A stretch of 64,000 nt of DNA from Eutreptiella sp. 'Long Island Sound 2002' (GCA_964036045.1 OZ038389.1:66103453-66167452), one strand, 5' to 3'; shown: positions 24,697-36,900, numbered from the stretch's first letter. Numbers and translations: made by a program. The notes: a model not told the origin generated them from the letters alone.

Positions 24697-25165
24697 CCCC
24701 AGCATAAGTATGAAATCGAAATCGGATGTTTCCCCCAATGAAATTTCAAACCTTGACCCTTCAGCCCCTGCGTAGCTGGGTGCTGCTCTTGAATTTTTTT
24801 TTGGGGGGGGGTAGGGGAAAATGGCCGGGGGGGGGGGGGTTGGAAAATTTGACCCTCCCCCATTTTGTGACTCCAAAATCATGAACCCCCTCGCAGAGGT
24901 TGTTAGATCAAAGCCACGCAGGCCCGCATGCATGGGAAAACACCACGTACCCCTTTTGGGGGCTCATTGATGCAGGCTACCCAAAGGGTTGAATTGTTGC
25001 TGTACACCTCCAACGATGAATTTTTGGGTATCCACAAAAACTCAGAAATCTTTTGGCGTTTTCCGATTTTTTTGACCGGAAAAAGTGTTTTCGAGACCCA
25101 ATTCCATGGGGTTTGGCTAGGCAGAATGAGATGGGCGCATATGGGGCTACGCAGTCTTCAGCCAT
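24697..25165. repeat. dispersed repeat, copy 1
   Basis: The block TTGACCCTTCAGCCCCTGCG, TAGCTGGGTGCTGCT, then a G run (about 24750-24845) matches 60775-60830 (CTGACCCCTCAGCCC, TAGCTGGGTACTGCT, then poly(G)). Downstream parts near 25060-25110 and 61740-61790 also look alike (GAAGTGTTTTC- or AAAGTGTTTTC-type words). It is an old, diverged family. Confidence 0.5.
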
Positions 25166-28019
25166 TGTTCACAGGGGGGCCGAACCCTGGGTTTTGGACG
25201 AGGAATCCCCCCCCCAGTAATTGTTGGTCGGAAGCCCCCCAGGGGGGGGGGATGGTGGGGGGTGGGGGCTGGGAGGGGGAGTCTGCGTCCAAGGACATGC
25301 AGAGCCGCCCCGCCCGGGCTGTTGTTGTTACAATGGCGCTTTCAGCACGAGACAACGTTCATGTGGCGTGCATCCACACACCCGCCAGACAGACACGGAT
25401 GCATTTCATGAGGCAGGCAACTCAAAATCAAACGCAAGGCCAGTAATGCGAATCCATGAGTGACCGTCGCAAGCGACCCTGTCTCCCGAAAGCAGTGTGG
25501 AATGCATGGGGCTATGATAGCACCAGATCCCTGGCCTAGTTTGTCTGCCACACCCTGGATGCCCGACCTACTGTGCTCTGCCTCTAGGCAGACCACAGGG
25601 GGACTAATGCGGGCATTCAGGGACTGGACTGCACCAAATGCTGAGACAGCGTTGTGTGCGGATGAGGACATCCATGAAGCCAGGGTGGGTGACGTGCATG
25701 CGCCCAGACAGGCAGCAGAAAGGGTGGGGGGTTTCGCGAACAAAAGGGTTTGGAGGGTGCAATGGTTCTAGAGCTGACTGCGAACCGCCGTCGCTGAACC
25801 ACCTAAACACTGCGAACTGACGTTGGACATCCGCTGGCCGGCGATCAACGACCACTGAGATACGCAGTCCCTTCGACAATGACATGGAATCGCATTGCGC
25901 ATACCCCCTCCCTGCCCCCGATGCTGCTGCTGCTGCTGGGCAGTGCTCTGCCTGGAGCTTCATGCACTTTTGCAGTGATGTGGGTGTGTGGGTGGACGAG
26001 GGTGCCGGGCAACGGGGCCGACTGACTCATATTTTACAACAAAAGGGGGCAGGACAGTGAATTGGGGTGTTTTGGACAGGGGGCACGATGGCCTGAGTAA
26101 CGGTTTGCGCAGGCCCCAGTGGAATGCACTTCCTTGGCCCTTCAATTGCATACGCCCTTCCTCCCTCTCCACCTCTACTCCGTTGCACAGGACCAGCCGC
26201 CCCATACCAGGGGCCGTATGACCACGACAGCCCCACCGCTGCCTATGCACGAAGCTTCGAGCGACTGCCCCAGTCACGCTCTGCGCAGCCCTGCGGCATG
26301 GCCCCTGCTGCCGTGTTCCAGCGCACAGCCCAGTGCCCACGGCCTCGTGGCCACACCAAACGCACGCCTGCCCCCACAACCGTCCCAAAGGCGCGGAGGA
26401 TGGCAGCCTCCGAACTGAACTGTGGACGGTCGGCGGGCTTGTCCCACTTTGAGCACCAAAACATTTCAGAAAAGCGTGTGACAAAGTTCAGAAGTCTTCC
26501 AGAAAAGGCCCGTTATTCAGATCTTTCGGAGGACGGGCTGTTTTGAACTGCGTTTTGCGTTTTGAATGGAAAGCATGTCAGCGTCCCCCGAGGTTGTGTG
26601 GCCAGTGGCGTGGGTGGTGGCCTGGCATGCCACGGGCGCGGTCGGCCGGGTGCGCCTGGGGTATCTGGGGTTTGTTTGGGGTGGACAATGTTCGGGTGGG
26701 TGTTCAGCCTACCGCCACACTTACTCCTACACCCACTGTCACGCTGACTGCCTCACCAACGTGCTCTCCATCACACACACACCCTGAGCCACATCAACAA
26801 CGACTTCATCACCCGCGTTATCCCCCTTGCAAACCACCACAGCTGCTCCTGGGAGTAGACGGGCAGCTTCTTCAGCAGGACGCACGGGCCAGTGGCTTTT
26901 CCCGAGCCATGGCTGACCTTTGGTCCCATTGATCCAAGATTTCCAGTGTCGAAAAACACTTTGGAAGAGGGACTGTCCATTTCGGGTCGATGCCAAGACT
27001 TGGGTTCGCTTGGACAGCCCAAGCAAATCCACTACACTGCAGCCCTCGGGGCACACCGGCCCACCGTTGTACCATCATGCGCCCGAGGGCACAGGCCACT
27101 GTGGGTTTGGGTGCCGGAACAGTTTACAAGGGGGGGGCGTAGGAGGACTGGACCCCTGCACCCAAGAACAAGCTCGTCCCTCCACCTTCTCTCCCTTCAC
27201 TCCCTCCAGCAGGGCCAACTGACTCGAGGAACCCCTAGGCTCAACAACCCCCCCCCCCCCCCCGGGATGCTCCCCCAGGCACCAGCCGGGCGCACCGCGC
27301 CGCGTAGTGTGCACGTGGACCGAGGCCCACGTCCGGAGCCCTCCCTATCAGCCCAGGGCAAGAGAGGGTGTGGATACAAGCCCACTGTGTGGGGTGTTGC
27401 TCGCCGCTTGCGGCCGTGAGCAAAGGGACGCACAACCGCCAACCAACAGGATATGCAGGGGGACACTAGCCCGGGACCCCTTAGAACAACTCGCAAGCAA
27501 AACACTGGGCAGCAGCGCATGCATTCCGCAATTTGGAACTTTGTCACTTTGCTCTTGCACTTTGCGCGCTCTTACTAGGTTTTGTTGCAGAACAACCATG
27601 GTACATGTTCCATGGCACTTAGACATTCTCGTGAATGGTCCAACACACAATTGCCTGCTTCACTAGAGTCCTCATATCACCACCTACCCCACAAGGGTCG
27701 TCTACGGGTACATTCCTACTCTTCTCATTTGTAGTTCGTTCGAGAGGTGCACCTCCACCCTTGGCAACCTTCGTGCTTGCCATGCAGCGGCCCTCCCTCA
27801 CTTGGGTGATTCCGATCTGCAAAGGCGAGCGCCCCTGCTACACCACAGCTCTGCCCGACAAAGCCCCGGTTCCCAATATTGTCTGTCTTCACTACTTTCA
27901 TTCAGCTGGCTCTAGCCAGACGCCATGTCCGATCATCAAAAGTCTTTGATCCCCACCGGCAAGCGGAAACGCTCTGCCTCTGGCTGGGGGACGCGCAAAG
28001 CCAGGGATGCTCGGCGGAC
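25166..28019. other. no gene recognised
   Basis: GC-rich sequence with overlapping Pro/Arg-rich open frames on both strands and no domain. Poly(C) run at about 27247-27263. I support no gene here. Confidence 0.45.
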
Positions 28020-29592
28020 TGCCAAGTATTTCGAAGGCAAAGCGGCCGTCAACAACCCACGTTACATCCTGGGAGTGTCCATGCAAGGACATTTCTAAGT
28101 GTACCTTGAGCCGCAAGTCCCAGAGCAGCTCACGGCCGCCACTTTCGAGCGGTTCCGCTGGTGGGTGGTGCCCCGGCTCCGCCCCACATGGCTGGCGGTC
28201 ACAGTGGAGCGGCGGCTGTCCAAGCAGCTGTCCCAGCACCAGTATTTTATAACCTAGAATGAATGGCGGATGTCCATCTTGAACTCCACATTCAGCCTTT
28301 CGGTGGGGATGCCTAAAAAAAATATAAAAATTGTGCTTCTCAGCCGCAAGCCACTGAGAATGGACACATGTCCAATGCACCCACACTGTGGGTTGCCACT
28401 GCAGTGCACACCAATCAATGGCAAATTGTCCCACAGCCCGCCTGTACGACTTCACCTCCTTAGTGGTCAAACCAATCTTGTTTGACCAACACTTTTCCAT
28501 ATACCACAAACTAAGGAGCATGCGGTGGATGAGAGCATGCAGGGGGATGCTTCTCCCGCCTACAGCCACACGCTCTTGAGGCCCCACATGCCGTTGAATA
28601 AGCTGCACGACTTTTGCGTGCTTGGTCTGATCTCGGGCAAACCACCTTCCCCCTGCTAGATCAAAATTACCGTCCTTAGTGGGCCTCTGTGCATCCCTGA
28701 TTTCGGACGGGATGTGGGCAGCCGCGTGCATCACGGGTTGCACTACACTCCGAAGCAATGGGGGGAGGGCACGGGCCCATGAAATCCGGCCATCCGAGCA
28801 TACCCTTTTGAAAATTGCATTTACTATTCTACAACGGCAATGCACCATGTCTCCAACACAATGTGTTGGGGGTATGGAACGGAGGAAAGCCCCCCATTGG
28901 ATGGAAATTACTAAATCACTAGGACGGAGGTTGTCACCTCCAAAGTCCTCGAATGCGAGGTCAGAATGCCAACAACGGCATTTAAGTTTGCTGTGCCCAG
29001 CGCACATCCCTTTCCCATCAACCGTTAAGAAACATTTAACCTCAACGGTCACGGTGGGGGTGGCAATCTTGTTGCGTTGTAGCTCCGCCACCTGGGCATC
29101 TAGTTGCCCCAACTTGTCGGCTAGGCGCAAGGGGTCGGCATCATCCGATCCATCAAACGTAAACTAGCTAGACCACAAAGTAGGCCTCCCCGCGTTGCGT
29201 GTGATATCTCTAAGTTGATGTACACGTCCCCACGTGTGGTACTTGCCTTCCAAAAAGGGGGGGCTTACACACAAATAACAATACGAAACTTTGGAGGTAC
29301 GCGGCCTTGGGGTTGGTGTGTGTAGAGCTACGGCACACGTTGCCCCACCACGTCCCGGAGGTTGAAGAGGGCCCCGCAACGGGCCCATCCCACACTGGGC
29401 TTGAACACAATGCCCCTTGGTGTTGGTGATGAACTGAGTGGGTTCCCGGAGAATTGCCGTGGCGGCTTTCTCTAGCATGCGCAAGCGCTCATGGCGCCAT
29501 CGGTTGGACAAAGTCCGACTAGGTGCCAAGTGGACCTCGGCGACACTAGAGCAAAGGGTGTCAACAATCTAGGACAGGTTGCCAGAGGCCAT
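28020..29592 (-). pseudogene. decayed transposon-type protein gene
   Basis: From ATG at 29592 one frame runs for over 420 codons to about 28325, interrupted only by TAG at 29571 and TAG at 29166. The sequence is protein-like. A Cys/His cluster (CFLTVDGKGMCAGHSKLKCR) is followed by CWHSDLAFEDF, then SNKIGLTTKEVKSYRRAVGQ and CALQWQPTVWVHWTCVHSQW. A one-base shift in a T run at about 28315 moves the sense to the next frame, which gives IPTERLNVEFKMDIRHSF and a TAG at 28256. The W-rich block ending in IPTER is the kind of repeated, multi-copy protein found in transposons. I cannot name the family and have no catalytic triad. Both early TAGs could be lost glutamines or intron ends (CTAG). Dead as it stands. 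Confidence 0.5.
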
Positions 29593-29689
29593 TCCTATCA
29601 ACAAACAATGCAACGCAATGCGGCCATCCACCACACCCAAAGGCATGCCCACGAACCAAGTTCAAGACAGGTTACAAAGACAGGGTTCA

Positions 29690-29830
29690 TGACAGGCAGT
29701 TGTCCCGTGACAGGTTGGCACGACAGGTCCAGGGGGTCCAGGGGGTCTGTCGCCCGATAGCCCCCCTGTCTTAGTACCTCTCTTGACAATTTGTCTTGAG
29801 GCAGACCCACTCTCGTGTACCCTGTCTTGG
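29690..29830. repeat. GACAGG-rich spacer, copy A
   Basis: Contains GACAGGCAGTTGTC at about 29694 and several further GACAGG/CTGTC words. It lies upstream, on the minus strand, of the decayed frame starting at 29592. Similar spacers are at about 31255-31450 and 33690-33800. Confidence 0.6.
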
Positions 29831-30457
29831 CATCGTGTTGTGCTATCCCATCACCCCCCCCTTCCTTCGTTCTTGGCTGCTGTAGCACAACCACACCTTC
29901 CCCCCCCCCCCCCCCCCCGCCTTGCATTACGGTGGCATACACCCCTCCTCCATTGTGATCATGGCAAGCATCAGTGCTACGGACATTCCATTGCATGGCG
30001 CATCAATTGTGATATTCTTGTGACACCCGTTCTTCACTTGCGGATAGTAACCCAGGACAAAGGTCCAGTTCATATTGCTTCTGCGGTCTTTAACAAAACC
30101 GAGCACCGTGGCACAACGCAGTCCGCTGTCAACTAGCCATCAAGCCACGGCTCCGACAAAAGGAAACAAATGAATATTAGTGGTGCCAAATCATGTTGAC
30201 CGAGTGATACAAATTAAAATCAGGCCAACACAATGAAAGTGGTGCACACTAGGTGCGACTCGTTTATATTGGGACCAGTGCATTGACACCCCCTTCCCCC
30301 CCAGGTACAGGGAGAGGGTTGGTCAACTCCCTATATCGTAAAACGCCTGCCACGACCCCAAGAATGAGGTGAGGGCAAAATAATTCTGGAAGAAAGGGGA
30401 CAATGCCAATGTTGAAAATACCCAAAAGGGACAACCTTGCGTCGGAGTGGAATGGCC
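29831..30457. other. no gene; long poly(C) run
   Basis: A poly(C) run of 19 at 29900-29918 is among the longest in the window. The remainder has no recognised feature. Confidence 0.5.
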
Positions 30458-31356
30458 TTATTGGGACTGTGACTGGGACTGGGTCGAACTGCGCTTCGCT
30501 GCCATGGACTGATACAACTCCCGCCGCTGTGTTGTCATCTCCTTCTGCGCCTCGACTTGCATTTTTGGGCTGTTAGTCTGGCTCTGTCCCTGAGCCAGCC
30601 GGCCTTTGAGCTCCACCCACAGCGCCTTCTCTTGGTTGACTTGCACCTTGAGGTCCGAAACCTCCACCTGACCTATGCGTCGGTCTTCTTGGCCTGCTTG
30701 AGCACTTCCTGCAAAGGGCCAGTGGCCTCCTACTGCTGGCTGCGCACCTCAAAAACTGCCTCCTTCAAGGCAGTTTGGTGCTCCTTCTTGAGCGCACGCA
30801 CCTGCATGGTGTGTGCCTCCTTGAGCGCCTTGATCTCTGTGGACGCAGCCCCCTTTATGGGGCGTGGTGGTTGCTTTGCCCTTGGGTTGCTCCTGGCCGG
30901 CGGCACCAACTCCTCCGCGGGGCCCCTGGTGGTTTTCCGCTTTTTCGGGCGGTGTACGTCCGAGTCTGAATCCCCTTTGTCTTGGGCCTCCGACTTCTCC
31001 GACTTGACTTGCACGGCCTCTCGTTCCCGTGCCTGGAACTCATTCTCCAACGATGTGCGCACGTGGTCCGCGGCTGGCTGCCCCCCAATGGTCATGAATT
31101 TGACAAGCTAGACCAACGGCCGTGGGCCCATGTGTAGTTCACAGGGGCCTGTGTGAGGAATCGCTTTTTGATCTGCGTCTTGCTGCCCCCTCCGCGAGGT
31201 TGAGTTGTGAACCGCACCACTGCTCCGAGCGTACCGGTTCCGGCCCAGGCAGGGCTGTTGATCGCAATGGGAAAGCACGTAAGGACAGGGAGGGGGGCAT
31301 GACAAAGAGCGAGACAGGCAGTTGTCGTAGGACACGGCCATAAGACAGGGCACCAA
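30458..31356 (-). pseudogene. decayed coiled-coil, basic-region protein
   Basis: One frame from about 31356 reads through TAG at 31110 into TIGGQPAADHVRTSLENEF. A Lys/Arg nuclear-signal-like cluster (HRPKKRKTTRG) follows. A long helix comes next, including EIKALKEAHTMQVRALKKEH. After TAG at about 30730 and a one-base shift at about 30670 it continues EVSDLKVQVNQEKALWVELK, with a C-terminal SQSQSQSQ ending in TAA at 30458. Heptad spacing of Leu, Val and Ala and many Lys/Glu support a coiled coil. No enzyme motif. Two in-frame TAGs and a frameshift indicate decay. It may be one exon of the same element as 28020-29592 and 31633-33680, all on the minus strand. Confidence 0.45.
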
Positions 31357-31450
31357 ACAGGGGGGCTATCGTCGGATAGGGTATGAAGACAGGGCGCAAG
31401 AAAGGGTCGGTCATTGGACAGGGGGGCTATTGGCGGGGCTGTTGTGGGGG
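31255..31450. repeat. GACAGG-rich spacer, copy B
   Basis: Contains GACAGGCAGTTGTCGTAGG at about 31314, then AGACAGGGC, and twice GACAGG/ACAGG followed by GGGGCTAT. Shares its core with copies A and C. Confidence 0.6.
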
Positions 31451-31632
31451 GTTGTGGCGGGATGGGGGACTGTCTTCAAGCGTGTTGCAGGCAACTGTCG
31501 CCACACACGGATCGCAAAGGAAATTAGCAAACGCGCGTCGTGCGCAGCGCGGGGGTTGTTTGGGCAGTGTGCCTGCTGATACGCACACGTCCAGTGCATT
31601 GCATCCTCCGTGTCGCTGTCATCGGTGCCAAA

Positions 31633-33680
31633 CTAGGCCCGTTTCCCCCTCTTTGGTGTTGCCGCCTTGGAAACCCTTGAGGGTTGTTTTTTTTTCTGTG
31701 GGGTGATCCAGCCGTAGTACCGCGCCATACCATTATCCAAGAGGGGCGTTTGCGGGGGGACAAGGGTGCACCACAAGACACGAACGCGCGTGGCTGAGAA
31801 CTGCAGATCATGAGCAGACCGGACAACAAAGCCCCCAAATTGTACATTGCGAAGAATGATACCCTCACCGGGGGGGGGGGACGTGAACAGTGGCGAGAAC
31901 CATGTCGGAAACGTTAGAAACGATGGAGTTGCTATGGCAAAACTAACGCTATGGGCAATCCTCACGGCTAGGTGCAGGGTCCGCCATGCTCCGCACTTCC
32001 CTGACCACTCGAGGCATGTCCAACACCGTGAGGTACAAGTTGGTACTCTTGTTGCACAAGATGAAGAAGCTTGCCGTACCCGGTAGACTAGGCATGTCGG
32101 CAACCGTCTTCGCCTGGAATTTCAAAGTGTCAACCTGGATCGGTGCGGCACACCCCACAACATATACTTGCCCGGGAGTAGTTCCGGCACACCGGCTCTT
32201 CTTGACACAGGGTACAAGGGGACCTTTTGCTGGCGCTTTGCTTCTTGTTGCAACGTGTGCATGGTCCAACTTGACCAAGATTGTCAGGCAGAGGGAAGAT
32301 GGCGCAATCAAGGGGCGGCAAAACTGGATGCCCGGCGCGGTGGATCACATGATGTGCTCCAAAGCCCATTACAATGAGGACCAACGGCTCATGCATACCA
32401 CTGCGCTTTCCAGGAAGGCAAACAATGCAGTCGGATGGGCCAACCAACGACTCACTAGGCTCTGTGGGGAATGGCAACGTGTTCTCCGGCTGCGGCAAAC
32501 CTCCGGAACTGAATGGGACGAAGTACCCGTTGGTCGTACTATCTGCCACGTGAGAGCCAACAACTAGAGTGTAGGAGGTGAGGAAGATCCCATCGTCCGG
32601 GCCAGGCCCGGTGATTCACTGGGAATGCGCACCAACTTGGCGAACAAAAGGTGGAGATACTTTTCGTCACCCGCAAAGGACGTTCGCACCTTGTCAAGCT
32701 GCTGCACGGCAAACCCGCGAAGTTGTGGTAAAGGAGCCGTGTAACCATGTGAAAGCGTTGCCACTTCCTCTGCCGAAAGACGAGGCACATCCTCAAGGTA
32801 CAGATCCTCATGAGGGGGCTTCCCTGTGACGGTCTCTCGCGGAAACTTGTTGTGGGACGCCCTGACCTCTTGTCGTAGCAGATGGATGATGTTGATTGAT
32901 TCTTGAGCGAGAACGTACCGCCTACGTTGATCCGAGTCCTCCCCATGTGCCTCCAGCGGAGTGGTACCATCTGACCCCTTGACACGGTCGTCCAATACCC
33001 CAATAACCAGTGGTGGTGGTAGAGAGGGGATGGGAATGGGGTCGTCGTTGTTCGTCACCCATAGCCTAGTGGACGTTGTTCTCGGCCCGTGTTCACTCCA
33101 TTGGTGAGGGGAGTCATTTCAGAGAGAGTACACGGGACTGAACAAACTTGTATCCTTTTCCATGGACAAGCAAAAGCGGTGCTGCAAAGGTCCGTGCCAT
33201 GATATGTCTTTCCGAGAGGCCCCTTGGGGTGCATCTGCGCGGAGGTCCAGGCAGCCGTCATCTGCGTTCTCCAGGTACAGCGTCTCTTGGCGGCCCTCCC
33301 CATCGACGGTTGCGGCGGTGTACTCGAAAGGTGCTCCAAGTCCTCCCTCGTGGGCCGTACCGCCACCAGTGCAGATCCGGGTTCCCTTCCAAAATATTGT
33401 GAAGCACATCACCAAGGCACCCTCGGGATCGCTTGGAGGTGAACGCGGGCAGCATCCTGACATCCGCCATGGTACCATCCCAGTGCACCCGCATACTCTC
33501 CCTCGCAAGGATGTATTGCGTGGGCATTTTGGCGGCATGAACCAACGCTGCCCCCGTCTTGGACCCCACACCGCCAATCCATCTCTTTGCACAGTTGTCC
33601 ATTTTTTGCATTGCAATGGAAGAGAGGAACCAACACATGTGCTAATACAAAACACGTGGCGCGGACAGATTTCAAGATAG
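31633..33680 (-). pseudogene. decayed long reading frame of unknown family
   Basis: A chain of protein-like segments on the minus strand. MCWFLSSIAMQKMDNCAKRW starts at 33638 and runs to about 33385. After a shift, EYTAATVDGEGRQETLYLEN continues to TGA at 33119, and the same frame resumes as NNDDPIPIPSLPPPLVIGVL and continues to TAG at about 32564. A shifted frame then gives NGYFVPFSSGGLPQPENTLP and two Cys pairs (CTRCNKK, CTLC), then DTLKFQAKTVADMPSLPGTA, and finally a frame with NVQFGGFVVRSAHDLQFSAT ending with TAG at 31633. Each block is open and protein-like in one frame only. Frameshifts separate most blocks and a TGA sits in one. This is probably a transposon or repeat-family gene in decay; no enzyme motif was recognised. 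Confidence 0.4.
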
Positions 33681-33689
33681 GGGGCTCTC

Positions 33690-33800
33690 CGTAGACAGGG
33701 GGTACAGACAGGCATCAAAACAGGCAGTTGTCGCAAGACAGGTGGTACAAGACAGGGCGGCCGCCGTCCGACAGGCCCCATGTCTTGTGCAAAGACAGGG
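33690..33800. repeat. GACAGG-rich spacer, copy C
   Basis: Contains AACAGGCAGTTGTCGCAAGA at about 33719, then ACAAGACAGGG and further ACAGG words. Same core as copies A and B, again upstream (minus strand) of a decayed frame. Confidence 0.6.
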
Positions 33801-34123
33801 GCTCTCGTGAAAAAAAAAAGTTGCCCAAAACGCAAGCGCACAACGCAACCACTTGTGTTTGTGTGTTACTTTTACCTACCTGAGCGCACAAAAACCCCAA
33901 GAACATGCATGCACAGGGGCGGGGTATGGGGTGCCAACAATAGGCTGCGGCATGGGGGGGGCAGTCGGCTTCATCCTGTCTGGCTACACCTCAAAGCAAA
34001 ACCAAGCGGCGCACCCAAACCTCCAAGGGAAGAGCGGCTTGCTCAAAATGCCGCCTTGTAGGCCCTCGGGATTGACTTTGCACCCCCCCCTCCAATGCTT
34101 GTAGCGAAAAAAAAAGTGTGACA

Positions 34124-35083
34124 CTACCTGATCGGGGAGGGGATGTCGCACATACGACATCTCCTTGTTCTTTGTAGACCGACCGGTGCAAGAGTCAGGG
34201 GTGAGAGCAAAAAAGGGGGGCTTGGGAGAACGTTGTGGCCTCCTCTCCTGCGCACATCAACAGCAACATGCTCCAAAATACCAATTACGGACACAAGGGA
34301 GCGATATGTGTTGATGATGCTTGCACCATTCAACTCAACAGCTTCGGCATCACCAACCACATCGCGAAGCATACCGCGCCGTTTCGCCGTGCGGTATACC
34401 ACACGGAAGAGTGCCCTGATGGCTTGCCTCGTGTGAAGCAATAGAGTGTGAGTCACGTTCCTGACCTTACCGCCCGATTCCCACAGAGCCACAGAGGCAG
34501 CCTGTGTCCCAGCTTGTTGATATTTGTGAACCTTGGACCACCCGACCCTGTTAATTCGTGAAATCCACTCAAGCTGGGCACCAAGTTGGGCGTGGGCACG
34601 GCATGCTTCACAATGCATCAGTCCATGTTCACACTAAAGCCAAGGGCGGCCATACTGCCATGAAGCGTGGAATACACGAAAATCGGGACGAGGGGGGCAC
34701 ATTGAGGAGTGGACCGAGCACAATGGACACATGCACGATCATTAATGCACTTGACATCACGTGGTCGGTGCGGGCTTGGGCGACGGTTTTGCGGCCGCGG
34801 CACCGGCGGAGGCTTGAAACCAGAATTCAAAAGTGTTGTGAGGCTTTGAATTCTTGGCCGCAGGCTCAATCTGCACTTGCTACAAACTTGAGGGGGCACC
34901 TTCAGATTTGACGTAGCGGAGCGCGGCAGCAGTTGTAGCAAATTCTTGCCACAGGGCATTGCCGCCTTGCTTTGGCACCCACAGTACATGACAAAGCTGA
35001 CACCAAGAAGAGGAAGGGGGAGCCTCCGCATTGTGTGCTACTTTTGCAACAGGTTTACCCAAAAACGGTCGGCTTCTACACAC
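34124..35083 (-). pseudogene. decayed frame with Cys-pair N-terminus
   Basis: An open block from 34618 starts MHCEACRAHAQLG and continues NRVGWSKVHKYQQAGTQAAS and HTRQAIRALFRVVYRTAKRR. A Cys pair followed by a W/K-rich, H-containing segment is reminiscent of BED-type or similar zinc fingers at transposase N-termini, but the ligand set is incomplete. A second fragment at 35083-34880 (WCQLCHVLW, then ALWQEFATTAAALRYVKSEG) is in another frame. No catalytic motif. Probably part of the same decayed family as 28-33.7 kb. Confidence 0.3.
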
Positions 35084-35740
35084 ATCCCAAAATGCCCCTT
35101 GACGAGATATAACGCTTCGGTACCAGACCTACGGAAAGATCCCTCCTCCCCTTTACATTGCAGAAGCAAAAGGGCACCTCCACATATTCATCTGTTGAGT
35201 TTCATCAGTGGAGTGTGGGTGGGGGTGTGGGTATGGGAGTCCTTGCCCTCAACAACGGTTGAGGGAGGATAAATGGGGGTATGACACACTATGTAACCAC
35301 CGGCGTCGGCCCTTGCAAGCACCACAACCTCAAGCTAGGCTAGCTCTTGATGGTGGGATCTTCAACACGCAACAATCGACATTTATATGGCACCTGATCC
35401 TGCGGAATCTGGTGCTCATAGCATGGACGGTTTGATGAAAGTAGCTAAAACTTCACGGCGCGCGCGCTCCACGGGCGCTGGCACGGCGTGAGGTACTCCC
35501 CGGAATTTACGAAATTCACATTCAACAATGGACAGAATTCTAGGACTAGAACTAAGTGTAGGCAATAGCAAGCAAAGTATGTGAATTCCCTAATTTTACA
35601 CCAAATCTACAAAAGTTTACGGGAACTTAGGCCACTTTTGGAGGAATTTACAAAAATTTACACAATTTATAGCATAAATTGGCTCTAGCACCTGACACCG
35701 CACCCAAAAATAAACGGCTTGCGCCCATAGTGCCCTTCTC
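35084..35740. other. no gene recognised
   Basis: AT-richer non-coding sequence at 35500-35700 with AATTTAC words. No gene is supported. Confidence 0.4.
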
Positions 35741-36900
35741 TTGACATGTGATGGTCGGTACAAATACGCTCACTCCATCACCGAAACAAGTTCACACTTG
35801 ATTAACATATCTAAGATCCCTCGCACTACGCGCCATCCCATAGTGTGCGCAATGCACAAAGACTTTTGCCTTGTTGGTGTGCGTACTAAATCCCTTGTTC
35901 CGAACCCCACCCTGCGATCAAAATTACTTCAACACCAACACGCACATGTGTTTGGTGCCCCCACAAATCCAAGCGGCCGTAGGGCTTAGCCAATTTAGAG
36001 CCAAGGATCTTCGACTAGTCCTAGGTTGCAATGTTTTGGACCTCCGTCACCTCATACCTTGGGACGTGTCCACGAAAACCACTCACCTCGTTGCCGTCGA
36101 CTCTACAGGACGCATCCTTCAAAAACCTAAACGATCAACACTTTGCAGGGACCTCATAGGGTACTGCATGTTGGAAGGGCTAGTTGGTGATTAGTTACAG
36201 TGGGTGGTTGGTTTTGTTGAGGACATGGCACATCACCAGCCCCTGAGTGCGTCACTGCACGGTGACTTCTGTGTGTTGCCCTGCAACCTACCCCACGAAC
36301 CGATAGCAAATGCCAGGCCACTCCTTGATTTCATAGCTCTATGGAAGCTGATGGGTGCGCACATCGCCGACCAATACGATTCCTTGCTTACTCAATATGG
36401 TATCTTACCTTGCACTCAATTTCCTTTGCATGCTCCGTCCTGTGTGGGGGATGTGTTGTGTGCTCTGCACGATTTTATTTGGTTTGGTTGTCATCGGCGT
36501 GCGCAAGTTTGCCTTGTTGTGGACGATGTCCAACGTGCGTATGGGTCAATAGTACATGATGTGATGTGTTATCTATTGTGGAAAGGACGGTTCCCAGGGA
36601 TAGTCATCAATCTTCTCCTCGTTGCTACCGTGCACCCGGTAACGTTGGCAGGCGTGGATACCACCCCCCCCACATATGGTGCCATGCGGGTCGCTGACCG
36701 GGCAGCAGAATCCATGTGGACCTTGCAGTGGTCCTGGTCGTACACCACTTCCCCCCAAGGTTAGAGCCGCCAGTTGTGACATGCTGGTGTTGTGGTCCGC
36801 TGCAGCACCCAACATAGACTGTGCAAGGCACCTCAGTGCTTCCATCCCGATATGCCTTGTGTCAAGAAAGGCGTGTTGCGGCATTGCCGTGCCCATGTAC
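35741..36900 (+). pseudogene. LINE-type reverse transcriptase relic
   Basis: The frame 36195-36764 matches the front half of a non-LTR reverse transcriptase. It reads PIANARPLLDFIALWKLMGA, then LLTQYGILPCTQFPLHAPSC, then a motif-A block, VCLVVDDVQRAYGSIVHDVM, with the first catalytic Asp in D...AY.S. The spacing of the P..TQ block to motif A is as in LINE reverse transcriptases. The YADD motif and the thumb were not found. The frame ends with TAG at 36762 and following segments shift frame. Fragments at 35741-36190 may be upstream parts. An old, inactive copy; the clade is undetermined. Confidence 0.55.

Noticed and set aside
25604-27420. Several 100-175 codon open frames
   Set aside because: They overlap on both strands, are Pro/Arg/Cys-rich from base composition and show no domain or exon signals.
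14835-33680. Confident claim of a reassigned genetic code (TAR = Gln)
   Set aside because: The Ran-binding, RING-PHD, transporter, LTR-element and transposase frames use no in-frame TAA/TAG for Gln, and the transposase ends in TAA. C-to-T decay explains TAA, TAG and TGA together.
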